A stretch of DNA of 64,000 nucleotides from an uncultured Mediterraneibacter sp. (GTDB taxonomy: Bacteria > Bacillota > Clostridia > Lachnospirales > Lachnospiraceae). Positions 25,936-35,653 of this stretch are shown here, one piece after another (within the stretch, counting starts at the first letter, position 1; each line of letters starts with the position of its first letter). Location: contig NZ_CALWFZ010000007.1 of assembly GCF_944377805.1 (NCBI RefSeq), positions 1 through 64,000 on the forward strand, given 5' to 3'. The translations under genes were made by a program, and so were the position numbers. Under the pieces are notes generated by a model, which saw only the letters and a program-made list of their open reading frames with translations, had not been told where the DNA came from and searched no databases.

Positions 25936-26568
25936 TTAGTCCTGCCGGGCAAATCCGTTTTCACTCAGGTAAGCGCTGATTGCTTCCGCATCAGATTCGT
26001 CTGCGAACAAACCGTCATGAACCGTCGCGTTTCCCGCAGACTGACGCACAAATTCCATAGAGTTATCAAACTGTTCCGTGTCCATAGACGCCGACTGCGT
26101 GAACGGGTATACCTCTACGCCGGAAAGATCATAATTTTCCAGGAATGTACCGATGATCATAGGAGCAGTATGCCACCAAATCGGATAGCCGATAAACAGA
26201 GTATCGTATCCCTCAAGGGATTCCGGCAGATCCCTGATCTCCGGACGGGCATTGCTGTCTCTCTCCTCAAGAGCCACATCGCCGCACTCATCATAATCTG
26301 TCGGATAAGGCTCCACCGGTTGTATCTCAAAAATATCCCCACCTGTCTGCTCCTGGATATACTGCGCCATGTCCGCCGTATTTCCTGACCATGAGAAATA
26401 GGCGATCATGACATTGCTCCCTCCTTCCGGGCCGTCAGTGCCGGCGGCATTTTCAGCGGCGGGCGCCGTCTGTTCTTCCTGTGTTCCTGTGTTTTCTCCC
26501 GTCTGTCCGCAGGCTGCGAGACCAAAAATTACAGCCGCGCACAAAATAATACTGATCAATCTCTTCAC
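25936..26568 (-). CDS. Exported flavodoxin-like lipoprotein 2
   Basis: 210 residues with a lipoprotein signal ending in GLAAC and a flavodoxin domain (VMIAYFSWSGNTADMAQ phosphate loop with SWSGNT, TLFIGYPIWWHTAPM flavin loop). The SxSGNT loop is complete, so FMN binding is likely. It follows the alcohol dehydrogenase by 44 nt on the same strand, so both may be co-transcribed. It is a second exported flavodoxin, distinct from the one in the apbE operon. Confidence 0.87.
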   Translation of the reverse strand: MKRLISIILCAAVIFGLAACGQTGENTGTQEEQTAPAAENAAGTDGPEGGSNVMIAYFSWSGNTADMAQYIQEQTGGDIFEIQPVEPYPTDYDECGDVALEERDSNARPEIRDLPESLEGYDTLFIGYPIWWHTAPMIIGTFLENYDLSGVEVYPFTQSASMDTEQFDNSMEFVRQSAGNATVHDGLFADESDAEAISAYLSENGFARQD

Positions 26569-26612
26569 GGATCATAACTCCTTTCACTGTACTTTACACA
26601 TTTCTCGGGTAC

Positions 26613-27758
26613 TTACATGCATTCCGTCAGGATCTCATAGATCTCGTCCCGGCTCAACTCACGGGGACCGCATTTGATGATGTTGCTTGTATCCGCGACT
26701 TTCCGGAGTATTTCAGGTGTGATTTCAACCTTTGACTTCAGTTCTGACAGCTTCGTCGGAAGCCCGCACTCCTGTATAAATGCCTGGAGCGCCTCGATTC
26801 CTTCTTCCGCCGTCTCCGCTCCGAACACCTCTTTTGCAAACCGTGCAAATTTTTCCTCCGCGTCTTTCACGATGTGTCTGTAATAAACCGGATGAATCAC
26901 CGCAAGTCCCTGTCCGTGGTTACAGTCAGTATATGCCCCGAGCTGATGCTCTATCTGGTGTGCCTGAAAGTCTGTAAGGCGTCCCACTTTCAGGATACCG
27001 TTCTCAGCCATAGCAGAATCCCACATCAGGTTGCCTCTTGCCTGCATGTCGTTTATATCTTCCAGCAGACGGCGCATGTTTATCACCGTGTTGCGCATCA
27101 CGGCAAGAGCGACGTCATCCGATACATTATCCCGGTCAGAATTACCAAGATAGGTCTCCATCGCGTGACTGAGCGTATCAAATGCGCCGGAGAGAACCTG
27201 CATTTTTGGCACGGATGCGGTATACGCCGGATCAAGAACGGCAAAGTCGGCCGAAACTCCCACGATCGGGCCTTTCCAATTCTTGTCTTCACAGGTGATA
27301 ACCGCGCCGGAATTCATCTCTGCGCCTGTTCCGGAGACAGTGACTACCGCTCCCATCGGAATCCCTTCTGACGGAAATTTATAAGAACCGTACTCCATCT
27401 CCCAGATGTCCTCATCCAGTTTCGCCTGAGCGGAGATTACTTTACAGCAGTCGATAACGCTGCCTCCGCCGACTGCCAGAATAAAGTCTACATTATTCTC
27501 CCTTGCAAGCGCGGCGCCTTCCTGGACTTTCGCATAAGTTGGATTCGGCATGATGCCGGAAAAGTCAACAATCTTCTTTCCGGCCTCTTCAAGAATCCCT
27601 TTCACCTCATCATAAATACCGTTCGCCCTGATACTCCCGCCGCCGCTTGCGAGCATAACTGTATTTCCCATTCTGCCGAGTTCGGCGCTGAGTGCTTTTT
27701 TGGCCGTGCCTTCTCCAAAGTAGACCTTGGTCGGGTAAGTAAATGTAAATTCATTCAT
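26613..27758 (-). CDS. Iron-containing alcohol dehydrogenase
   Basis: 381-residue family III alcohol dehydrogenase (BdhA/YqhD type). FGEGTAKKAL and GGGSVIDCCK form the NAD(P) site; metal ligands lie in FDTLSHAMETY (Asp and His) and in EHQLGAYTDCNHGQGLAVIHP (two His). Known relatives reduce aldehydes with NAD(P)H, including toxic short-chain aldehydes. It is divergent from a broken HxlR-type regulator gene, whose intact relatives often sense such compounds. Confidence 0.92.
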   Translation of the reverse strand: MNEFTFTYPTKVYFGEGTAKKALSAELGRMGNTVMLASGGGSIRANGIYDEVKGILEEAGKKIVDFSGIMPNPTYAKVQEGAALARENNVDFILAVGGGSVIDCCKVISAQAKLDEDIWEMEYGSYKFPSEGIPMGAVVTVSGTGAEMNSGAVITCEDKNWKGPIVGVSADFAVLDPAYTASVPKMQVLSGAFDTLSHAMETYLGNSDRDNVSDDVALAVMRNTVINMRRLLEDINDMQARGNLMWDSAMAENGILKVGRLTDFQAHQIEHQLGAYTDCNHGQGLAVIHPVYYRHIVKDAEEKFARFAKEVFGAETAEEGIEALQAFIQECGLPTKLSELKSKVEITPEILRKVADTSNIIKCGPRELSRDEIYEILTECM

Positions 27759-27840
27759 TACTGTTTCCTCCTTAATTCTGTTATTATTTTGTTCATTCGG
27801 GTTTACACTGTGATTCTATCAACCGGTTGTTACTATCGGT

Positions 27841-28097
27841 CAATAGGTTTCCAGAAATTTACCCCCATCTCACACCGAATGTTAAGTACACAGCTGAAAG
27901 AATTAGATCAGAGTGGTTTAATTGTCCGTAAAGAGTACACTCAGATTCCTCCTAAAGTGGAGTACCATCTGAGTTCAAAGGGAATAGAGTTACGTCCGGT
28001 TTTTGAACAGATGTGCGATTGGATTTTTAAATTATTGCCCTTTCATAAAACTCAGATTATAATACATATGCTGAACAATTCTAATTGCAAAAGGTAA
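27841..28097 (+). pseudogene. HxlR-type regulator, 5'-truncated and frameshifted
   Basis: The C-terminal two thirds of an HxlR winged helix is clear: ISHRMLSTQLKELDQSGLIVR, then PPKVEYHLSSKGIELRPVFEQMCDW. Upstream, the expected GxKRF segment is only visible as VNRF in another frame, so there is a one-base shift near 27850, and the usual N-terminal GGKWxxxI helix is missing. No ribosome site or plausible start precedes the domain. It is divergent from the iron alcohol dehydrogenase, which is where such a regulator would be expected. Confidence 0.65.
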
Positions 28098-28117
28098 TGA
28101 ACTGAAGAGAGGCCCCT

Positions 28118-29476
28118 ATGGAAAACACACATCAGGTAAAAAATGAGATTACGGAAGGAGTTATCTGGAGACAGCTTCTGCTGTTCTTTTTCCCGATTCT
28201 GCTCGGCACTTTCTTCCAGCAGCTTTACAACACAATAGACAGTGTGATCGTCGGGCAGTTTGTCGGCAAGGAAGCTCTCGCCAGCGTAGGCGGTTCCTCA
28301 GCGCAGATTGTCGCTCTCGTCGTGGGATTCTTTACCGGGCTTTCCTCGGGCGCCGCCGTGACTGTCGCCCAGTTTGTCGGAGCGAAGAAAGAAAAGACCG
28401 CAAATGAGGGGCTTCACAACGCATACGCCATAGCTGCGGCAGGGGGTGTCGTTCTCACATTTATCGGCGTCCTGGCAGCTCCGTTTATGCTCCGCTTTAT
28501 GAATACACCGGCCGAGATCATGGAGGATTCCCTGATCTATCTTAGAATTTATTTTGCCGGTATCCTGTTCGTATTTATCTACAATATGGGATCTGCCATT
28601 CTCCGTGCCGCCGGGGATTCGAAGACGCCTCTGTATATTCTGATTATCTGCTGTGTCATTAATATCGTTCTTGACATGGCCTTTGTGCTTATCTTTCATA
28701 TGGGAGTTACGGGAGTTGCAGTCGCTACTCTGATCGCCCAGGCAGTAAGCGCTCTCCTTGTAACCTATAAACTGATAACCTCAAAAGAACCGGTTCGCCT
28801 GGTTCCCGGGAAAATACGTTTCCACGGATCACTCCTGAACATGCAGCTTAAGCTCGGACTTCCCACAGGCTTTGAGTCCGTTCTGTTTTCGATCACCAAT
28901 ATCGCTATTCAGGCGGCCATCAATACATTCGGCACAGACACGACCGCCGCCTGGTCTGCATATGGCAAGCTTGATGCCATCTTCTGGATGATCAGTACAG
29001 CGTTTGGCATCTCGATCACAACATTTGTCGGACAGAACTACGGGGCGGGAAAAATGGATCGAGTAAGAAAGAGCACCCGTGTTTGTCTCTGCATGGATTT
29101 TGTAGTATCCTTCGTGCTTGTCGTGATTCTGATCGGAGCAAGAAGCATTCTCTTCGGTCTCTTCACTACAGATGAAACCGTCGTACAGATCGGTTCTGAT
29201 ATGCTTCTGTTTATCACGCCGTGGTATATCGTTTATGTGTTTATCGAAGTACTGGCAGGATCTTTAAGAGGCCGGGGAAACGTAATCGTACCTGTAGTAA
29301 TCACCCTTGTCGGCGTCTGTGTCCTCAGAATCATCTGGCTCGCAGGCGTACTGGAGTTCTCTCCTACGATTCACTCCATCATATTCAGTTATCCGGTGAC
29401 CTGGGTAATCACAGCGCTGGCATTTATCGGGTACTATCTGTGGGCGGACAGACAGAAATCCCGATCTCATCCGTGA
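28118..29476 (+). CDS. MATE-family efflux transporter
   Basis: 452-residue protein with twelve hydrophobic segments in two homologous halves (QLYNTIDSVIVGQFVGKEALASVG in the first, FGISITTFVGQNYGAGK in the second), the signature of NorM/DinF-type multidrug antiporters exporting cations or drugs against Na+ or H+. GAGAGG precedes the ATG. Its last 10 nt overlap the convergent arginase-family gene. It lies directly after the broken HxlR gene. Confidence 0.92.
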   Translation: MENTHQVKNEITEGVIWRQLLLFFFPILLGTFFQQLYNTIDSVIVGQFVGKEALASVGGSSAQIVALVVGFFTGLSSGAAVTVAQFVGAKKEKTANEGLHNAYAIAAAGGVVLTFIGVLAAPFMLRFMNTPAEIMEDSLIYLRIYFAGILFVFIYNMGSAILRAAGDSKTPLYILIICCVINIVLDMAFVLIFHMGVTGVAVATLIAQAVSALLVTYKLITSKEPVRLVPGKIRFHGSLLNMQLKLGLPTGFESVLFSITNIAIQAAINTFGTDTTAAWSAYGKLDAIFWMISTAFGISITTFVGQNYGAGKMDRVRKSTRVCLCMDFVVSFVLVVILIGARSILFGLFTTDETVVQIGSDMLLFITPWYIVYVFIEVLAGSLRGRGNVIVPVVITLVGVCVLRIIWLAGVLEFSPTIHSIIFSYPVTWVITALAFIGYYLWADRQKSRSHP

Positions 29477-30333
29477 AATATATCGAGTTTACCAAGCCCG
29501 TTTCTAAGGCGCATTATATCCCAGGGCAAAAATTCCGTAATGCCCAGGGCAACTACATCAAACTCCTCAGATACATCTCTGATCAGGCCGAGAATCTGGT
29601 CCAGGGTCATTTCTCCTACCGCATACTCTACCGGTGGAATATGAGGCTTTGCGCAAAGCAGGGAGCGGAAATCCTCCGGGGAGAGTACGTCGAGATCCCA
29701 GTGAATCATCACATGTTTATAGCCGTTTTCTCTAAGCCAGTCAAGAAGCGGGCGGCTGCCATAAGAGAGCTGCTCCGGCGTCAGAAACTTCATCTGATAC
29801 TCTTTCTGGTACTCTTCCTCCCAGATCTCCAGATGATCTGCCACAATCCCCACATATACCACATCTCTCTTGTCAAAAGGATGTTTCACCATAGCCGCAA
29901 AATCCGGCGCTCCGTCTCCAATCAGGTTCCCCAGTACCATCGCGTGTTCGTGCGAAGCATCCTTCGGTCTTGTAAAGTCCGGGTGCGCGTCAATCCAGAT
30001 GACCGCCGTATCCTCTGGATATTTTCCGTGAAGGTAGTCGAACGGAGCCTGCTCTACAGAACAGTCTCCGCCCAAAATGATGATCCGGTCCGGGTCTTTT
30101 TCCTCACAGAGCGCATAGGCGGCCGCCTGCTGCTCCATCAGCTCCTTTTTCCATGAGACTCCGTCCGTCACCGGCGCCTCATCAGAAAAATTGGTTCTCA
30201 CCGGCACTTCAGCGCACTCCAGATTACCTCCTCTGGGAGCTATCAGATCGAGAATGCGGCTTCCCTCATAGTAGGGCGGATTTACTCCACCCTGCCATTC
30301 CGGAAACGTCAGTTGCAGCGTCTTTTTCTTCAT
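29467..30333 (-). CDS. Arginase/agmatinase-family protein with variant metal site
   Basis: 288-residue ureohydrolase fold. WIDAHPDF gives the DAHxD pair and HWDLDVLSPEDF the DxD pair of the two-Mn site, but the first ligand motif GGDHS reads GGDCS, Cys in place of His. Start ATG 30333 follows AGGAGG. Substrate cannot be assigned; agmatine, arginine or formimino compounds are options, and the altered ligand may reduce or change activity. Convergent with the MATE gene. Confidence 0.8.
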   Translation of the reverse strand: MKKKTLQLTFPEWQGGVNPPYYEGSRILDLIAPRGGNLECAEVPVRTNFSDEAPVTDGVSWKKELMEQQAAAYALCEEKDPDRIIILGGDCSVEQAPFDYLHGKYPEDTAVIWIDAHPDFTRPKDASHEHAMVLGNLIGDGAPDFAAMVKHPFDKRDVVYVGIVADHLEIWEEEYQKEYQMKFLTPEQLSYGSRPLLDWLRENGYKHVMIHWDLDVLSPEDFRSLLCAKPHIPPVEYAVGEMTLDQILGLIRDVSEEFDVVALGITEFLPWDIMRLRNGLGKLDIFHG

Positions 30334-30517
30334 AGTCGATTCCTCCTGTAACACTTTTTTATCTGTAATCAGCTCTTTGCCATATCGCCAGGAGCAGAAA
30401 AGCAGATTTTGTTCCGTGATTCATATATCGCTATATGATAAGTCTGACAGAATTCTATCAGGAAAAACCGATTTGTTCAAGCTGCAGGTTATCCGTGATT
30501 CCGTCACATTGCGCCGG

Positions 30518-32323
30518 CTACTCAAACTGGCTGTAGTACAGCTTTGCATAAGCACCGTTTTTCTCCAGCAGTTCTCTGTGATTTCCCTGTTCAATAATAT
30601 TTCCTTTCTCCATAAACAGGATCATATCCGCGTCACGAATCGTAGACAGTCTGTGGGCTATAACGAAACTCGTACGCCCTTTCATCAGTTTTTTCATTGC
30701 CTTTCCGATCTCCGCCTCAGTGCGGGTATCCACGCTGGATGTCGCCTCGTCCAGTATCAGAATCGGCGGATCACACAGAAATACTCTGGCGATCGTAAGA
30801 AGCTGTTTCTGTCCTGCCGACAGGTTGGACGCTTCATTATCAAGCACCGTATCGTACCCTTTTGGCATAGTTCGTATGAAGTAATCAACTTTTGCGGCTT
30901 TTGCGGCCTCCACGATCTCCTCACGCGTTGCATCCGCTTTTCCGTAGGCGATATTCTCCGCTACAGTGCCTCCGAACAGCCATGTATCCTGAAGTACCAT
31001 CCCGAAATTCTTCCTCAGGCCGCTCCGGGTCATCTCTGTCGTCGGTACGCCGTCCACAGTAATCTTTCCTCCGTTAATCTCATAAAAACGCATGAGCAGG
31101 TTGATGAGAGTTGTCTTTCCAGCGCCTGTGCTTCCTACGACAGCGATCTTCTGGCCCGGCTCTGCGTGGAAACTGATCCCTTTCATCAGAAGTTTACTTG
31201 GTTCATATCCAAAGCTTACATGTGAGAATGAGATATACCCTTTTGCACGACCTGTTTCAGCCAGCACATCTTTATCCGGGATCTCTTCCGTCTCATCCAG
31301 AAGCTCGAATGTCCTCTCTGCCGACGCAATGGCGGACTGCAGAGAATTGATCATATAGGACGCCTCTGTCATGGGCTCTGCCGTCTGATTCACATACTGG
31401 AAAAACGCCTGTACAATGCCGACTGTCATTGTGCCGTCCAGCATAGCCTTTCCGGCGATCACGGCAACTACAACATGGGCGAGACGCGTAAGCAGACGAA
31501 TCAGCGGATTGACACAGTTTGTCAGGAAGTCCGCTTTCTGATTGGCGATCCGGTTCTCCTCCGCCGCTTTCTCCACCTGCTCGATACTGTTTTTCTCGTG
31601 ATTATATGCTTTGATCACATCTCTTCCTTTATAGTACTCTTCCGTGATTCCGGTCAGCACGCCGATCGTCTCCTGCCTTGCGGCCGCGCTCTCCAGACTC
31701 ATCTTTGAGACTGCCTTTGTCACCAGTATCGCCGCCAGCATAAACAGCAGGAAAATAAGCGTAAGCGGTACACTGTATATAAACATAACGATCAGCGATC
31801 CGATGATCGTACCGATCGCGACGATCAGTTTTAAAAGCCCGGTCTGAAGTACTTCCGCCACTTTGTCAAGATCGCTGGTCACACGGCTTAAGATCTCTCC
31901 CGCCTTGTTCCGGTCAAAGAAACTAAGGGGCAGCCGGTTGAGCTTGTGGGAAATCTCTGTTCTCAGCGTACAGGTCAGTGTCTCCGCCACGTTTGCCATC
32001 AGATAAGACTGCAGATAATAGAAGATCCATGTAAAAAAGTACTGTGTCGTAAGCTGAAGAAGTTCTCTTCCCATATGGTTCCAGGTGATTGTGAAAGCTG
32101 TTCCGCTCTTCCATGACGCCTGGATGTTCTCCCAGAGCAGGTCAATGACTTTCGCGCTGTAGACCGGATTCCAGATGCTCAGTCCCACATAAAGGATGAT
32201 CGAAATCCCTACTATTGTAAGACGCACCCGCTGTCCGTGGAGCCTTCCCGCAAGGCGCACGGTCGTCTTCCACACATTCTGCGCTTTATTTACATCTTGT
32301 ATTCTCTTTGCATTCTGTGTCAT
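30518..32323 (-). CDS. ABC exporter half-transporter, canonical ATPase site
   Basis: 601 residues: six-helix export domain (about 1-320) and an ATPase with Walker A GSTGAGKTT, signature LSAGQKQ, Walker B ILILDEATSSVD (catalytic Glu present) and switch His in IAHRLST. It begins 4 nt after the partner gene, which has a degenerate Walker B, as in heterodimeric exporters such as TM287/288 or LmrCD. Likely extrudes drugs or lipids. The exact substrate is unknown. Confidence 0.92.
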   Translation of the reverse strand: MTQNAKRIQDVNKAQNVWKTTVRLAGRLHGQRVRLTIVGISIILYVGLSIWNPVYSAKVIDLLWENIQASWKSGTAFTITWNHMGRELLQLTTQYFFTWIFYYLQSYLMANVAETLTCTLRTEISHKLNRLPLSFFDRNKAGEILSRVTSDLDKVAEVLQTGLLKLIVAIGTIIGSLIVMFIYSVPLTLIFLLFMLAAILVTKAVSKMSLESAAARQETIGVLTGITEEYYKGRDVIKAYNHEKNSIEQVEKAAEENRIANQKADFLTNCVNPLIRLLTRLAHVVVAVIAGKAMLDGTMTVGIVQAFFQYVNQTAEPMTEASYMINSLQSAIASAERTFELLDETEEIPDKDVLAETGRAKGYISFSHVSFGYEPSKLLMKGISFHAEPGQKIAVVGSTGAGKTTLINLLMRFYEINGGKITVDGVPTTEMTRSGLRKNFGMVLQDTWLFGGTVAENIAYGKADATREEIVEAAKAAKVDYFIRTMPKGYDTVLDNEASNLSAGQKQLLTIARVFLCDPPILILDEATSSVDTRTEAEIGKAMKKLMKGRTSFVIAHRLSTIRDADMILFMEKGNIIEQGNHRELLEKNGAYAKLYYSQFE

Positions 32324-32327
32324 AACT

Positions 32328-34064
32328 CTACGCCTCCTTTGTCTGTGAATCTGAAATTTCTCGGTAAACAGGGCAGTTTTCCATCAGCTCATCATGAGTT
32401 CCCTTTCCGACCATCTCTCCCTCGTTGATCACGATGATCTGGTCCGCATGTCGGATGGAGCTGACTCTCTGCGCTATAATAACTACCGCAGCATCCTTTG
32501 TCTCAGGCGCAAGGGCTTTTCTGAGCGCAGCGTCTGTCTTGAAGTCCAGCGCGGAGAAACTGTCGTCGAATATATACAGTTCCGGTTTCTTGACTAACGC
32601 TCTTGCGATGGAAAGACGCTGCTTTTGTCCACCAGAGAAATTGGTTCCTCCCTGAGCCACATAAGAGTTCAGGCCATCCGGCAGGGAGCGGATGAAATCC
32701 CCCGCCTGGACAATATCGGCCGCATGCATCAGTTCCTCGTCTGTGGCATCCGGCCTGCTGTAGCGCAGGTTGTCAGCAATCGTTCCCGAAAAGAGCCATG
32801 CCTTCTGCTGAACATATCCGATGTGGTCCCTGAGATGTTCCTGCGTCACCTCTCTGATGTCAGTTCCGTTCAGCCGGATGCTTCCTGCAGTAACGTCGTG
32901 GAACCTGAGCATCAGAAGGGCGATGGTTGATTTTCCGCTTCCCGTACCTCCGATAATCGCTGTCGTCTCACCCCGGCGACATGTAAAATTCAGCCTGTGC
33001 AGCGTATTCTCCTCTGCATCTGCGAACCGGAAGGATACATCCTTAAATGCAAGCACTTCTTTCTTTTCATCGTTGCCTTTTACTGATCCTTTTGGATTCT
33101 CGGACACAAGATCCGTAATCTCCGGCGAATGATCGAGTACCTCACGCACCCTCTCACAGCACTCCAGCGCCCGGGGCAGCGTCAGAATTACCATTTGTGC
33201 CATCATAAGGAAGAAGAGAACCATCATGGCATATTCGATCACTGCCGTAATATCTCCGATTTGAAGATGACCGGCGCTGATACGTCCGCCGCTGAGCCAG
33301 TATACAGCTACAACGAAGAAGTTGATACAGAAGAAAGATAGTCCGTCCAGGTTGGCAAAACGGCGGTTTGCTTTAATGGATGTGTCCGCATAATTGGAAA
33401 ATGTCTCTGCCATGCGCTTTTCTTCCCGCGTTTCATTGTTAAAGGCTCTCACGACTCTGACACCCGTGATATTCTCCAGCAGCACCGTACTCATACGGTC
33501 AAGGAGCTTCTGGAGTTTCTTGAACAGGGGTGAAGCACTGCGTATGATAATAAACGCAATAATCAGCACGGCAAACACCACGCCCAGCAGGATGAATCCC
33601 ATCTCCACATCCAGCCTGAATGAGAGCGCCAACGCAATCACAAAGATGACCGGCACCGGCAGTATCATCTGGATACAGCTCGTAACCGCAAACTGAATCG
33701 TTGTGATGTCAGATACTGTACGCGTTGTAATAGAAGCTGTTCCAAAATGACGGAAATCGTAGATTGAGAGTTTCAGCGATTTTTCATAGACCGCCGCTCT
33801 CATATCCTTACCCAGTCTTGCTGAGAGCATGGCGCATGTATATCCGCCCGCAACAGCGCACACGCCTGATATAAGGGACGCCGCCGCCATCTGTACGCCT
33901 GTGTTAAGCAGTGTGTCAAATGTACTTCCCGATGTTCCCTCATTTAGTATCTCCGCCGCCAGTGTGGGGATATAGAGAGCCCCTGCGACGTCGATAATCA
34001 GAAGTAAAACAGTAACTGCACACAACTTCCAGTGTGGTTTCAGAAATTTCAATACTAATCTCAT
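32328..34064 (-). CDS. ABC exporter half-transporter, degenerate ATPase site
   Basis: 578 residues: six-helix membrane domain and an ATPase with Walker A GGTGSGKST, signature FSGGQKQR, but Walker B FDDSFSALD with Asp where the catalytic Glu belongs and Gln in the switch (IAQRVSS) instead of His. This is the non-hydrolysing half of heterodimeric exporters and pairs with the next gene. First gene of the two-gene unit, separated from the upstream kinase gene by a strong terminator. Confidence 0.92.
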   Translation of the reverse strand: MRLVLKFLKPHWKLCAVTVLLLIIDVAGALYIPTLAAEILNEGTSGSTFDTLLNTGVQMAAASLISGVCAVAGGYTCAMLSARLGKDMRAAVYEKSLKLSIYDFRHFGTASITTRTVSDITTIQFAVTSCIQMILPVPVIFVIALALSFRLDVEMGFILLGVVFAVLIIAFIIIRSASPLFKKLQKLLDRMSTVLLENITGVRVVRAFNNETREEKRMAETFSNYADTSIKANRRFANLDGLSFFCINFFVVAVYWLSGGRISAGHLQIGDITAVIEYAMMVLFFLMMAQMVILTLPRALECCERVREVLDHSPEITDLVSENPKGSVKGNDEKKEVLAFKDVSFRFADAEENTLHRLNFTCRRGETTAIIGGTGSGKSTIALLMLRFHDVTAGSIRLNGTDIREVTQEHLRDHIGYVQQKAWLFSGTIADNLRYSRPDATDEELMHAADIVQAGDFIRSLPDGLNSYVAQGGTNFSGGQKQRLSIARALVKKPELYIFDDSFSALDFKTDAALRKALAPETKDAAVVIIAQRVSSIRHADQIIVINEGEMVGKGTHDELMENCPVYREISDSQTKEA

Positions 34065-34163
34065 AATCTGTCTTCCTTTCTTTTTTTATTTCTTATGTTC
34101 ATGCTCCGGTTGTGACGGATCGCCTCCCGGAGCGGTCCTGCGGATAAAATAAGCTTTAAAACT

Positions 34164-34202
34164 AAAAAATGCGCCCGGTTATCATTACAATAACCGGGCG
34201 CA
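34164..34202 (-). terminator. Strong intrinsic terminator of the two-component operon
   Basis: TGCGCCCGGTTAT and ATAACCGGGCGCA form a perfect 13-bp stem with a 7-nt loop; on the minus strand TTTTTT follows. It closes the response regulator-kinase operon and insulates the ABC genes. The rest of the spacer 34065-34327 shows no gene. Confidence 0.93.
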
Positions 34203-34327
34203 CCCGACATCTTCTCCGACACAGCAGCTGCGGCTGTGTGTCCTCAGATGATTACATATTTATTTTTCCGCTCAAACCTCCCCCATTATAATACTTACAT
34301 CTCCAATGTCAACAGTTTTTTTATTTT

Positions 34328-35653
34328 TCAGTTCTTCCACGGAAACATGACTGTAATTTCAAACGTTTTCTCCGTCTCCTTTGTCCGGCATGATCCGTTC
34401 ATGCTTTTCATCATCTTTTCTATATTGTGCAGTCCGATATTGGTGCTGTTTCCCGCCTTTCTCTTATCCCCGGTCCCTCGTGCAGTTCCGTTCCGAAATG
34501 TGAGACCGCCATATCCGTCTGTATACGCGGCGTCTATCTCCACCGGAACACTTATGTCGGCATACTTCACGATATTAGAGACAATATTATCTATAATCCT
34601 GTTTATGTAGTCCTCATTCGCGCGGACCTGCCGTCTGGTTTTCTCCGGCTTTATATTTACCGCAAATCCCTGTTCTTCCAGATATGCCGTCATCTCAGAG
34701 AGCGGATCATAAAAAAGCTCCCGCAGCGTCTGCGGCTCCCCCAGCTCTGCCTCCGACTCCTCCGTGATAAGCGCGTATTCAAATATATTATCGGACAGTT
34801 GTTTGATCTGACGCGCCTTTTTCTCGATCTTTTCCACATATTCCGCAATCTTCTCCGGATCTTTTACCGCCTTTTTCCCAAGAATCTCCGTATAGATAAG
34901 GAGCGAAGTAAGCGGCGTGCGCAGGTCATGGGACATCTCCGTAATCATCTTCCGGTTGGCTGCCGTAAGTTCCGCTTCCTTTTCATTACTCTCCCTGAGC
35001 GCTGTCCGCATATTGTCAAGACCTCTGGCCAGAAGGGTGATCTCATCTCTCCCCTGCACTGTGATCTGATAACCAAGATCCCCGCTTCCTAATATCTCGC
35101 ATTCATCTTTCAGTCTGCCGATATATTTCACCCGCTTCCGAATCCCCAATATTACGATCAGAATAAGAAGCGTCACTGACAGCAGAATCTCCGCTATCAC
35201 AGCGTAGCTGTAAAACGGATAAGAGAAAAATCCGTACAGAAATACGTCCGCCGTTCCATCCGTAAATGTGACGGTATAATAATACTCCCACTCGTAATAA
35301 TCACCCTCTACAGCCGCGTCCTCTACAGCCGCGTCAGGATAATTGGAATCGTAGGTCAGAATTTCGTCTTTATAGACCTGGATGGATACGATCTTCTGTT
35401 TTTTCACCCACTCGGTCAGCTTACCTGAGTCGCTGGAAGCCACTTGTTCTTCATCTATGTAGTCCTGGAGATCTTCCAAATACCCCGCGCACAGCTCCTC
35501 AAGATAATTCCCGTCCGCAAACCGCTCTGTAATGATACGGCTGCCTACCCTGTTGAGCACGGCGAAAAAGAGTCCGGATATTACCACAGCGGCAAGAAGG
35601 AGAGCTGCCAGCTCGAAATACAGAGAACTCCATCTTGTTCTAATGCTCTCCAA
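34328..35653 (-). CDS. Sensor histidine kinase
   Basis: 441 residues: N-terminal membrane helix, extracytoplasmic loop of about 120 residues, second helix, HAMP-like linker, then H-box MSHDLRTPLTSLL and N-box DYINRIIDNIVSNI; NIGLHNIEKMMKSM is the G2-like box. The 'D/G1' segment is degenerate (LTFRNGTARG), as in other intramembrane-type kinases. Its start overlaps the response regulator end by 14 nt. Signal unknown; neighbouring lipoprotein and ABC genes suggest envelope stress. Confidence 0.9.
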   Translation of the reverse strand: MESIRTRWSSLYFELAALLLAAVVISGLFFAVLNRVGSRIITERFADGNYLEELCAGYLEDLQDYIDEEQVASSDSGKLTEWVKKQKIVSIQVYKDEILTYDSNYPDAAVEDAAVEGDYYEWEYYYTVTFTDGTADVFLYGFFSYPFYSYAVIAEILLSVTLLILIVILGIRKRVKYIGRLKDECEILGSGDLGYQITVQGRDEITLLARGLDNMRTALRESNEKEAELTAANRKMITEMSHDLRTPLTSLLIYTEILGKKAVKDPEKIAEYVEKIEKKARQIKQLSDNIFEYALITEESEAELGEPQTLRELFYDPLSEMTAYLEEQGFAVNIKPEKTRRQVRANEDYINRIIDNIVSNIVKYADISVPVEIDAAYTDGYGGLTFRNGTARGTGDKRKAGNSTNIGLHNIEKMMKSMNGSCRTKETEKTFEITVMFPWKN

